A DNA stretch of 11,678 nt from Nitrososphaerales archaeon TH1177 (lineage in GTDB: Archaea > Thermoproteota > Nitrososphaeria > Nitrososphaerales > Nitrososphaeraceae): positions 1-11,678 of the forward strand of contig JAATVJ010000300.1 in assembly GCA_014523515.1 (NCBI GenBank), read 5' to 3'. The notes under the pieces are model-generated. The model saw nothing but the letters and a program-made list of their open reading frames with translations. It did not search any database and was not told where the DNA came from. Of this stretch, positions 1-6,514 are shown one piece after another. A program made the translations under genes and the position numbers. How positions within the stretch are numbered: the stretch's first letter is position 1; each line of letters opens with the position of its first letter.

Positions 1-115
1 AAAATGTTATGAAAAAGTTACACATATAATAATAGATCAAAAGGGGTTAGGAAATGAAAAACAAAGAATAATGAGTTTACTTAACAATATTGAATTAGAA
101 GTAATTAAAATATAA
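1..115 (+). CDS. C-terminal fragment of an unrecognised protein (partial)
   Basis: A reading frame open from base 2 runs to a TAA at 113-115 and gives about 37 residues, ending in ...SLLNNIELEVIKI. The start lies outside the window. The fragment mixes a hydrophobic strand-like run (THIIID) with a charged, Gln/Lys-rich helical stretch, which looks more like a real protein end than random AT-rich sequence. No family can be assigned from so little. The other two plus frames are interrupted early. The call rests on composition and on the frame being open to the edge; a chance frame of this length is possible. Confidence 0.5.
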   Translation, partial: KCYEKVTHIIIDQKGLGNEKQRIMSLLNNIELEVIKI

Positions 116-493
116 GTTCTATCTAAGTATACTATTTTTTATTTTGCATCGTTATAAATGAAGTGTTCTATAGAAATAGAATCTTCGTTATTTTATATCC
201 TTACTTTCAAGTTTACAATGAAATCGATATCACTATAAGCCTTATTATAACCTATTAGCAGTGAAAAGATATATTTTTACTACATTTCCCATAAGTTGTA
301 TTACATTATTTTCATTTTCTTTTTTACGATTACAAAAACTATAAATTTTAATTGAGAAAATTCTGCATATACTGATATCATCAATAGAAGATATTAATTT
401 ACAATATTAAATATAAAGAAGTTTATTTAAATTTTATAAAAAAATTATTACATTTGAGATCTTGTAGCTTTGTTTTTATATTACAATTCTCTC
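116..493. other. AT-rich spacer without a supportable gene
   Basis: This stretch is strongly AT-rich with frequent stops in all frames. The longest suggestive piece is a minus-strand open frame at 245-406 that has no usable start codon and one internal Met, so it is not called. I see no tRNA-like or GC-rich structured segment. The right end leads into the TATA-like box before the gene at 534. Confidence 0.5.
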
Positions 494-504
494 TATATAT
501 ATAT
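494..504 (+). promoter_or_regulatory. TATA-like box of the 534-917 gene
   Basis: An alternating TATATATATAT run is centred at about 499. With the usual archaeal spacing of about 25 bases, transcription would begin near 524. That is downstream of the TTG at 507 and about 10 bases before the ATG at 534, so the box argues for the ATG start. Confidence 0.45.
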
Positions 505-533
505 CCTTGAAAAAATTCTCAGAAAAACCACCA

Positions 534-917
534 ATGATTATAATCTCTGGTTCCTGTCTTAATTTTGATAAAGAGAGAAAGAAAATCGTTGAATTAATAG
601 AAGGTTTGCAATTTTTTGTTAGTTCGCAAACCAATTGTGAAGTGTCTTCTAATGGCACTGCTTTAGGTTGGGATTTCTTTCAAATATATTTTGATCCTTC
701 TTTTATGGAAAAATTGATATTACATTTTCCAGAAATATCCAAGGAAGAAGGAATAACTCTTGAACAGCAATTCGTTTTATGGCTTACAAAACAATTCAAA
801 AAACGAAAGTTGAATTATCATCTTAAGTTAAATGACATTCCTTATGAAAGTACAAGCGGATTTAGACTTGATCCAGATAATTATCGTGACGATAGTTTGT
901 TAGAAGATTTAAGATAA
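534..917 (+). CDS. Unrecognised 127-aa soluble protein
   Basis: I do not recognise this family. The frame gives 127 residues from the ATG at 534, beginning MIIISGSCLNFDKERKK; an in-frame TTG at 507 would add nine residues. The ATG is preferred because a TATA-like box centred near 499 would place the transcription start after the TTG. The protein has a beta-like N-terminus, a Trp/Phe-rich centre (GWDFFQIYFDPSFMEK), a probable amphipathic helix (LEQQFVLWLTKQFKKRK) and an acidic tail ending DDSLLEDLR. There is no signal peptide, membrane segment, Cys/His metal cluster or nucleotide-binding loop. It stands alone, with about 180 AT-rich bases before the next gene. Regular codon content and length support a real gene; the function is unknown. 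Confidence 0.75.
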   Translation: MIIISGSCLNFDKERKKIVELIEGLQFFVSSQTNCEVSSNGTALGWDFFQIYFDPSFMEKLILHFPEISKEEGITLEQQFVLWLTKQFKKRKLNYHLKLNDIPYESTSGFRLDPDNYRDDSLLEDLR

Positions 918-1098
918 ATTATTTTTAGGCAATAATTAAATGATATTATATAATAATTTCTATATTAATGGACTAATATGTTAAAATATAATTAATATCG
1001 TTATTCAAAATATTATATAACAATTAATTATTAGTTCAATTTAATTTTACTTTATTGATAACTATTAATACAAGACTGTAATTTTTGATATATATTCT

Positions 1099-2904
1099 AT
1101 GAATCTAATACAAAAACCTCAATTAGGTCATTGGGACTTGTCAGAGTTGGTCAACGAGAAAAAGAATGATCTACAAAATTATTTAAAAATCTTAAATGAT
1201 GATGTTGAAAAATTTGAAAATAATCGTAAATTGCTTAATGATGGTATTTCTTCACAAGAATTTACGGATATGTTATTGCAATTAGAAAAGATTTCTGAAA
1301 ATTTAAATATGGTAATAGGTTTTGCACATTTGCAATATTCATCCGATACTTCTTCAAATGAATATTCTGCATTGGTTACAGAAATGGAATTATTAGGTAC
1401 TAAAATTTCCAATAAATTGATCTTTTTCGATATATGGTTCAAAAATATTCTAAAAGAAAAAGATGCAAATAGACTAATTCAAACAGTTGATCCAGTTTAT
1501 AAACAATATTTAACACATAAAAGAACTTTAGGTAAATATACTTTATCTGAAAAGGAAGAAAAAATTATTAATATATTTGAAGTAACTGGTCCAAATGCAT
1601 TAGTAAAAATATATGATAGAATGACTAATAGTTTTGAATATGTTACTGAAATAAAGAAGTATAATAAGATTATAAGAAAAAAATTTGTAAATAAGGAAAA
1701 GTTAATGTCACTAGTTAGAAGTAACAAATCTGAGGAAAGGAAAGCTGCATATAAGTCATTACTCAGTGTCTATAAAAATAATAGTGGAGTTTTAGGTGAA
1801 ATATATTTAAACTTAATAGTTCAATGGCATGATGAAAATATCAAAATTCGTGGCTTTGAATCAGCAATTTCGGTAAGAAATGTTTATAATGATATAAGTG
1901 ATAGTGTAGTATCTGCATTATTGGAAACATGTAGGAAAAATTCTATTATTTTTCAAAAATATTTTTCTTTAAAAGCAAAGATGTTGAAGGTAAAAAAATT
2001 AGAACGTTACCATCTATACGCCCCTCTTGTTAGAAAAGGGATAAAACCAAAGAGATATACCTATGACCAAGCAGTAAGAATAGTTTTAAATGTTTTTGAA
2101 TCATTTGATCCTAAATTTCGAGAATATGCAGAAATAGTTTTTAATAAAAATCATATTGATTCTCAAATCAGAAAAGGAAAGATGGGTGGTGCATTCTGTT
2201 CTACTATTACTCCTACAATAACTCCATATGTTTTGTTGAATTATGATGGTATTTATCGTGATATCTCCACAATGGCTCATGAATTTGGACATGCTATACA
2301 TAGTATTTGTTCTTCAAATCTCCCAATTACTGTTTCGCATCCACCATTACCTTTAGCTGAAACAGCTTCTGTCTTTGCAGAAATGTTGTTGAATCAAAAA
2401 TTAGCTGAAGAAATGACAGAACAAGAAAAGTCTATTCTGTTAGCAGAACAAATTGATGATATGTATGCAACCATTATGAGACAATCTTATTTTACATTAT
2501 TTGAAATTGATGCACATACTCAGGTAATTGAAAATAATGCTAATATTGATAATGTTTCATCTTTGTATAAAAATAACCTTCATGATCAATTTGGAAATTC
2601 ACTAATTATTTCTGATGATTTTATGTGGGAATGGCTTTACATACCTCATTTTTATCATACTCCTTTTTATTGTTATGCATATGCTTTCGGTAATCTTCTA
2701 GTTTTATCTTTATTTAATATGTATAGGAAAGAAGGAAAAAAATCTTTTATCCCAAAATATTTAAATTTACTTTCTGCAGGTGGATCAAAAAATCCTGAAT
2801 CTCTATTAACTGAAATTGGCTTTGATATATCTAATAAAGAATTTTGGCAACAAGGTTTTGATCTATTGTCAGAAAAAATAATTGATTTAGAACGTATTAT
2901 TTAA
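1099..2904 (+). CDS. pepF: Oligoendopeptidase F-like M3 family zinc metallopeptidase
   Basis: Cytosolic zinc endopeptidase of the M3 (thimet/PepF) family, which cleaves short peptides released by larger proteases. The gluzincin signature HEFGH lies at residues 394-398, with His394 and His398 as zinc ligands and Glu395 as catalytic base. The third ligand is Glu421 in ETASVFAE, 23 residues on, as expected. The helical N-terminal half (about 1-200) corresponds to the PepF N-terminal lobe. Downstream YIPHFYHTPFYCYAYAFG (about residue 515 on) is the conserved substrate-binding Tyr/His segment. At 601 aa it has the family's usual length and has no signal peptide. The ATG at 1099 has no Shine-Dalgarno sequence; a weak TATA-like ACTATTAATA lies about 30 bases upstream. 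The gene appears monocistronic. Family assignment is firm; the PepF subgroup is inferred from length and overall pattern. Confidence 0.95.
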   Translation: MNLIQKPQLGHWDLSELVNEKKNDLQNYLKILNDDVEKFENNRKLLNDGISSQEFTDMLLQLEKISENLNMVIGFAHLQYSSDTSSNEYSALVTEMELLGTKISNKLIFFDIWFKNILKEKDANRLIQTVDPVYKQYLTHKRTLGKYTLSEKEEKIINIFEVTGPNALVKIYDRMTNSFEYVTEIKKYNKIIRKKFVNKEKLMSLVRSNKSEERKAAYKSLLSVYKNNSGVLGEIYLNLIVQWHDENIKIRGFESAISVRNVYNDISDSVVSALLETCRKNSIIFQKYFSLKAKMLKVKKLERYHLYAPLVRKGIKPKRYTYDQAVRIVLNVFESFDPKFREYAEIVFNKNHIDSQIRKGKMGGAFCSTITPTITPYVLLNYDGIYRDISTMAHEFGHAIHSICSSNLPITVSHPPLPLAETASVFAEMLLNQKLAEEMTEQEKSILLAEQIDDMYATIMRQSYFTLFEIDAHTQVIENNANIDNVSSLYKNNLHDQFGNSLIISDDFMWEWLYIPHFYHTPFYCYAYAFGNLLVLSLFNMYRKEGKKSFIPKYLNLLSAGGSKNPESLLTEIGFDISNKEFWQQGFDLLSEKIIDLERII

Positions 2905-2937
2905 TTCTCTATATAATAGGATATGAAAAATAATCTG

Positions 2938-2943
2938 TTTTTT
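2938..2943 (+). terminator. Possible U-tract terminator after the M3 peptidase
   Basis: A T6 run begins 34 bases after the peptidase stop codon. Archaeal RNA polymerase often terminates at such T runs without a hairpin. In DNA this AT-rich the run could be chance, so the call is weak. Confidence 0.3.
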
Positions 2944-3169
2944 GTATTTGTAAAGATTATAAATTATTTTATATTCCTACTATCTTATATCAAAATTTAT
3001 TGTATATGTGGATGTCAAAATTCAAAGTTATTCTTCTCTATTAAACGTCCAAATTAATATACACTTTAAAATTAATCATTGATATATATATGAAATATAT
3101 ACAATTATGATTTTAAATATAAAATTGTTAATGGAACATGATATTTGAAGTAAATGAAATTAGAACTCT

Positions 3170-3322
3170 TTATTTTTGTATTGTTCCACCAGATACTGCA
3201 CTAAATTTTCTCATTTTTTTATGTCCTGTTTTTTCTTTATGATCCTCGGCATCAGAATTGAAAAAAAAACTACTTTGACAATCTTCACAAAACCAAATGC
3301 TATTAAGATCCTCTGGATGCAT
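3170..3322 (-). CDS. C2H2-type zinc-finger microprotein, 50 aa
   Basis: A 50-residue protein begins MHPEDLNSIWFCEDCQ and ends SGGTIQK. It carries Cys-x2-Cys (Cys12, Cys15), then Phe-rich and acidic residues, then His-x5-His (His28, His34). The spacing C-x2-C-x12-H-x5-H, with Phe before the first Cys, fits a single classical zinc finger, so nucleic-acid or protein binding is likely. The ATG at 3322 is the only usual start in the frame, which is closed upstream by a stop at 3377-3379. A TATA-like TCTTATATTT (3343-3352, minus strand) sits 25 bases before the ATG, as expected for a leaderless mRNA. Single-finger small proteins are common in archaea and mostly uncharacterised. The gene is easily missed for its size; the specific target is unknown. 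Confidence 0.8.
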   Translation of the reverse strand: MHPEDLNSIWFCEDCQSSFFFNSDAEDHKEKTGHKKMRKFSAVSGGTIQK

Positions 3323-3342
3323 AAGAACTACATATGATTCTG

Positions 3343-3352
3343 AAATATAAGA
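3343..3352 (-). promoter_or_regulatory. TATA-like box of the zinc-finger microgene
   Basis: Read on the minus strand this is TCTTATATTT, centred about 25 bases before the ATG at 3322. The spacing matches a leaderless archaeal promoter. Confidence 0.5.
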
Positions 3353-3540
3353 AATTAGATAGTATCTAATATATAATTAATAGAAACTATTTCATAGATC
3401 AAAATTATATATAATTTTTATAGGTCAACTTTAAGAATAAATATATATAAAATGATTATACTAGTAAAATATATTATATTATAACATTTAGAGATTGTAT
3501 AGATTGTAATAATGATATATTAAAAATAAGGAATTATCAG

Positions 3541-3684
3541 TTATTCTAAAAAATAATGTTCCAAATATGACTTTAACTCTTCTTCATTATCAAATCCGAG
3601 GTATTTCTTTAAACATTCAATTTCATGTTGATTTATTCCAGTTTCTGCATTGTCTTTATTAAGTGCTAATACTGCACTGACCAA
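3541..3684 (-). CDS. Small acidic helical protein, 47 aa, TTG start
   Basis: The frame encodes 47 residues if it starts at the TTG at 3684 (start MVSAVLALNKDNAETG, end YLEHYFLE). It reads like a compact helical domain with two amphipathic helices, one around INQHEIECLKKYLGF and one around NEEELKSYLEHYF, and is acidic overall. I do not recognise the family. The frame stays open for a few codons upstream of the TTG (SSKNR...), then hits a stop at 3718-3720, with no ATG or GTG available. A TATA-like TATTATATAC (3704-3713, minus strand) is about 25 bases before the TTG and supports a leaderless start there. Alternatively, it is the surviving C-terminus of a longer gene that lost its N-terminus. 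Confidence 0.6.
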   Translation of the reverse strand: MVSAVLALNKDNAETGINQHEIECLKKYLGFDNEEELKSYLEHYFLE

Positions 3685-3703
3685 TCTATTTTTACTACTA
3701 CCT

Positions 3704-3713
3704 GTATATAATA
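3704..3713 (-). promoter_or_regulatory. TATA-like box of the 47-aa protein gene
   Basis: On the minus strand it reads TATTATATAC and is centred about 25 bases before the TTG at 3684. It is the main argument for that start codon. Confidence 0.4.
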
Positions 3714-3781
3714 AGAGTTACTTAAACATTATGAAGAAGATACAAAAAATTATTATGAATTTATTGTAGATAGTCTCAGAT

Positions 3782-5167
3782 TCAGGCCATCCCAAGAATT
3801 CGTTCATACGATAATGCATCTTCTAACTCTCTTTCTTTCATTAATTTTTTTTCTAAAACTAATTCTCTTATTCCTCTGCCTGTTTTTAAAGATTCTTTAT
3901 ATATTTCTGCAGCTTTGAGATATCCTAAGTATGGATTTAATAAGGTTATGAGAATAGGACTTTTTTCCATTTGCTCTTTTAGCTTTTCTGAATTTGGCAA
4001 AATTCCATCAATAAAATTTTTCGCAAAAATTGGCAAGAAATTTATCAACATGTCTGTGACTTCTAATACATTCTTTAGCATACTGGGCATCATTACATTT
4101 AATTCAAACTGTCCTGCTTGTGCAGCCATGGCTACAGAAACATCCTTTCCTACTATATCAAAGCAAATCATGTTTAAACATTCGGCAAGAGATGGATTGA
4201 CCTTTCCTGGCATAATAGATGAGCCTGGATGAACTGCTGCAATAAATATTTCAGCAAAGCCAGCTATCGGGCCAGAAGCCATTAGTCTTAAATCATTAGC
4301 AATTTTTATTAGTTCAAGTGCTAAATTTCTTAATCCTGAAGAACAATTAGCTATATCAAATTTACTTTGAAGGAAAAAGTGAAGATTCTTAGACATTTTT
4401 AAATTTATGCCAGAAATATTAGAAAGATGTTTAACTACATTTTCTCGATAGCCTTTAGGTGTATTGGCACCTGTGCCAACTGCTGTTCCACCTATACCAA
4501 TGTATTCTAAGTTCCTTTGGCAATTAATAATTTCTTCTTTACATCTCTCTAACGAAAATACATATTCTTCAAATTCAGAGCCTAGTGTAACAGGAATAGC
4601 ATCCATTAAGTGTGTTCTTCCAACTTTTATAATATTTTTAAAATCAATAGATTTTTTTTTCAAAGATTCAATTAATGTATCTAGCGACTTTATGGTTAAA
4701 GTAATATTCATTAATATTGCAATATGCATTGCTGTTGGAAAAGTGTCATTGCTAGATTGAGACATATTAACATGGTCATTAGGGTTAATAGTCGTATAAT
4801 CGCCTTTACTTTTTCCAAGAATTTCTAAAGCTCTATTTGCAATTATTTCATTTGTATTCATATTAAAGGCAGTACCGGCTCCTGAATTGATTGCCTCTAT
4901 AACAAATTGATCCAAGAATTGTCCAGATAAAATTTCATCACAAGCTTGAATAATTGCTTTGGCAATTTTCTCATCTAATACTCCTAATTCAGAATTAGCT
5001 AATGCTGCTGATCTTTTAATCATAACATAAGCTTTGATAAGGTTAATATGAGATTTATAACCTGTTACTCTGTATTGTTCCATTGCACGAGATGTAAAGG
5101 GACCATAATATGCGTTTACAGAAACTTTAACTTCTCCTAATGAATCATGATCTATTCTAAATGACAT
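3782..5167 (-). CDS. Class II fumarase / aspartate ammonia-lyase superfamily enzyme
   Basis: Homotetrameric lyase that adds water or ammonia across fumarate: fumarase gives malate and aspartase works between aspartate and fumarate. The signature loop GSSIMPGKVNP is at residues 315-325, with Ser317 in the position of the catalytic serine. NPNDHVNMSQSSND (128-141) and GRTHLMD (183-189, His186) complete the active site shared between subunits. Length (461 aa) matches both subfamilies. Features are mixed: SQSSND and GRTH resemble FumC, whereas NMNTNE, Asn128 before PNDHVN (His in FumC) and GQFELNVM resemble aspartases of the Bacillus type. I lean slightly to aspartase but cannot decide by eye. 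It may link the citric-acid-cycle C4 pool to aspartate, which feeds pyrimidine synthesis, where nearby pyrE acts. The ATG has a TATA-like box about 27 bases upstream and no Shine-Dalgarno sequence, so it is probably leaderless. Confidence 0.93.
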   Translation of the reverse strand: MSFRIDHDSLGEVKVSVNAYYGPFTSRAMEQYRVTGYKSHINLIKAYVMIKRSAALANSELGVLDEKIAKAIIQACDEILSGQFLDQFVIEAINSGAGTAFNMNTNEIIANRALEILGKSKGDYTTINPNDHVNMSQSSNDTFPTAMHIAILMNITLTIKSLDTLIESLKKKSIDFKNIIKVGRTHLMDAIPVTLGSEFEEYVFSLERCKEEIINCQRNLEYIGIGGTAVGTGANTPKGYRENVVKHLSNISGINLKMSKNLHFFLQSKFDIANCSSGLRNLALELIKIANDLRLMASGPIAGFAEIFIAAVHPGSSIMPGKVNPSLAECLNMICFDIVGKDVSVAMAAQAGQFELNVMMPSMLKNVLEVTDMLINFLPIFAKNFIDGILPNSEKLKEQMEKSPILITLLNPYLGYLKAAEIYKESLKTGRGIRELVLEKKLMKERELEDALSYERILGMA

Positions 5168-5187
5168 ATATGATGATAATAAAATTA

Positions 5188-5200
5188 TTTATATTATATA
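5188..5200 (-). promoter_or_regulatory. TATA-like box of the fumarase/aspartase gene
   Basis: On the minus strand this reads TATATAATATAAA, centred about 27 bases before the ATG at 5167. This is the expected place for a leaderless archaeal transcript. Confidence 0.55.
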
Positions 5201-5274
5201 TTATTAATTTTTTAATATAAGCATATTAGGATCTTTTATTTCTAAAATTATTTTATAAAAATTTATATAGTATA

Positions 5275-5283
5275 TTTATATAG
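5275..5283 (+). promoter_or_regulatory. TATA-like box of the TBP gene
   Basis: TTTATATAG is centred 25 bases before the TBP ATG. The bases between it and the start contain no ribosome-binding site, suggesting a leaderless mRNA. It is also a plausible place for autoregulation by TBP, which is inference only. Confidence 0.6.
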
Positions 5284-5303
5284 TTCACAAACCGCATACC
5301 ACT

Positions 5304-5867
5304 ATGCCGCAAACTAAACCTATTGTAAGTATTGAAAATGTTGTCGCTTCTGCAACTATAAATCAAACGGTTAATTTAAACCAAATTACACAAATATTTC
5401 CAGACGTTGAATATCATCCGGATCAATTTCCAGGTCTTGTTTTTAGACTTAAATCTCCAAAAACGGCTACTTTAATTTTTAGCTCAGGAAAAATGGTATG
5501 CACAGGGGCCAAATCAGAAGATCAAGCAATTAAAGCAGTAAAAAGTGTGGTTCAAAAGTTAAAGAAAGGAAGCATTCAAATAGAAAATGAACCTATAATT
5601 GAAATACAAAATATAGTAGCATCAGCAAGTTTAGGAGGTAAAATTCACTTAGAATTAGCTGCAAGGGTTCTTCCACGCAGTATGTATGAACCAGAGCAAT
5701 TTCCTGGATTAATTCATAGAATGTTAGATCCGAAAACAGTTATTCTTCTTTTCGCAAGTGGGAAATTAGTTTGTACTGGAGCTAAAAAAGAAGCTGAAGT
5801 ATATCGTGCCGTGCATAATCTTCATACTTTATTAGAGGAAAAGAGTCTTATGATATATGAAGGATAA
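5304..5867 (+). CDS. tbp: TATA-binding protein (TBP), archaeal
   Basis: General transcription factor that binds and bends the TATA box and, with TFB, recruits RNA polymerase. The 187 residues form the saddle from two direct repeats: about 7-90 and 97-182. Each repeat contains the phrases QFPGL and SGK-x-VCTGAK. The four Phe residues that wedge into DNA in known TBPs are present at 42, 59, 133 and 150. Length and the short Glu-containing tail are typical of archaeal TBPs. The ATG at 5304 gives a normal N-terminus and lies 25 bases after a TATA-like box. The gene is divergent from the fumarase/aspartase gene across 136 bases. Its TAA is immediately followed by the last codon of convergent pyrE, with no bases between. 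The call is essentially certain. Confidence 0.98.
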   Translation: MPQTKPIVSIENVVASATINQTVNLNQITQIFPDVEYHPDQFPGLVFRLKSPKTATLIFSSGKMVCTGAKSEDQAIKAVKSVVQKLKKGSIQIENEPIIEIQNIVASASLGGKIHLELAARVLPRSMYEPEQFPGLIHRMLDPKTVILLFASGKLVCTGAKKEAEVYRAVHNLHTLLEEKSLMIYEG

Positions 5868-6464
5868 TTATTTTTGTAATATTAATTTTTTTTCTTCATC
5901 TATCAACTTGTTTTTATAGAGGATATCTGCCAACTGATTGATAGTTAATAAAAATTTCAGAGTTATTCCATTTTCAGCAAATTTTCTTAATGTTGCATTT
6001 CCTCCTCTTAAAAGTATACACATAACATTTTCAATTATCCCTCCATTACTTCTGATGTTTTCAATAGCATGATCTAAGGATTGTCCTGTTGTTATAACAT
6101 CATCAATTAATAATGTTTTTTGAAATAGTTCTAATTTTCCTTCAATTAAATTATTGATTCCGTGACCTTTCGATTCTTTTCTAATATAAATGAGTGGTTT
6201 AAACAATTCATATGATAATACAGAAGTAAAAATTAAGCCAGAAGTAGGAATTGTAGCAAGAATATCAAATTCAAGTTTTTCAGTTTGAATTCTATTTCTT
6301 AGTGCTATGATTGTTTGATGAAATATTGTAGGGGAACTTTGGATTAATCTTAAATCAATGTAAAAGCTACTGGTTTTACCGCTAGCAAGTTGAAAATTAC
6401 CAAACTTTAAAGAATGAGATTGTATTAAAAATTTTGCAAGATTGATTGTATAACTATTATTCAT
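5868..6464 (-). CDS. pyrE: Orotate phosphoribosyltransferase
   Basis: Catalyses orotate + PRPP to orotidine 5'-phosphate, the fifth step of de novo pyrimidine synthesis, in the cytosol as a dimer. Type I phosphoribosyltransferase fold: FGNFQLASGKTSSFYID (21-37) is the N-terminal substrate segment, RKESKGHG (95-102) is the flexible catalytic loop with Lys and His, and LLIDDVITTGQS (118-129) is the PRPP-binding motif with Asp121/Asp122. The 198 aa are within the usual range. The Phe/Leu-rich C-terminal helix is normal for OPRTs. The gene ends directly against the TBP stop codon and starts 50 bases from the LarA-like gene's MPEIW start in a divergent arrangement. A TATA-like element at 6486-6497 is about 27 bases before its ATG, suggesting leaderless expression. 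It is not in an operon with other pyr genes here. Confidence 0.95.
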   Translation of the reverse strand: MNNSYTINLAKFLIQSHSLKFGNFQLASGKTSSFYIDLRLIQSSPTIFHQTIIALRNRIQTEKLEFDILATIPTSGLIFTSVLSYELFKPLIYIRKESKGHGINNLIEGKLELFQKTLLIDDVITTGQSLDHAIENIRSNGGIIENVMCILLRGGNATLRKFAENGITLKFLLTINQLADILYKNKLIDEEKKLILQK

Positions 6465-6485
6465 TTCTCTATAATATGAAAAAGA

Positions 6486-6497
6486 TTTATTTTAATT
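6486..6497. promoter_or_regulatory. TATA-like element possibly shared by pyrE and the LarA-like gene
   Basis: TTTATTTTAATT lies about 27 bases from the pyrE ATG on one side and about 24 bases from the ATG at 6515 on the other. Both distances fit leaderless archaeal promoters, so one AT-rich element may serve both directions. A second TATA-like GTATAACT at 6448-6455 could instead serve an ATG at 6476. Confidence 0.35.
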
Positions 6498-6514
6498 CTT
6501 TTACAATTATATTA

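Noticed and set aside
245..406. Minus-strand open frame of about 53 codons (contains LISSIDDISICRIF, ends LFTANRL)
   Set aside because: It has no ATG, GTG or TTG before its protein-like part, only an internal Met, and no recognisable motif. It could be a decayed gene, but chance cannot be excluded in AT-rich DNA.
507..533. TTG at 507 as the start of the 127-aa gene
   Set aside because: The upstream TATA-like box would place the transcript start at about 524, after this codon. The ATG at 534 fits better.
476..658. Minus-strand 60-codon frame overlapping the 534-917 gene
   Set aside because: It is antisense to a better-supported gene, has no promoter-like box in the right place and no motif.
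1497..1727. Minus-strand 76-codon hydrophobic frame inside the M3 peptidase
   Set aside because: The apparent membrane helices are the complement of Lys/Asn-rich coding sequence, a common artefact.
2923..3057. Plus-strand 44-codon frame starting MKNNLFFVFVKII
   Set aside because: It begins 18 bases after the peptidase stop and its only TATA-like sequence is about 9 bases from the ATG. Composition is the hydrophobic Ile/Phe/Lys mix that random AT-rich DNA produces.
3915..4232. Plus-strand 105-codon frame inside the lyase gene
   Set aside because: It is a complementary-strand shadow of a gene with clear active-site motifs.
4464..4760. Plus-strand 98-codon frame inside the lyase gene
   Set aside because: It is the antisense of conserved fumarase/aspartase sequence and no independent evidence supports it.
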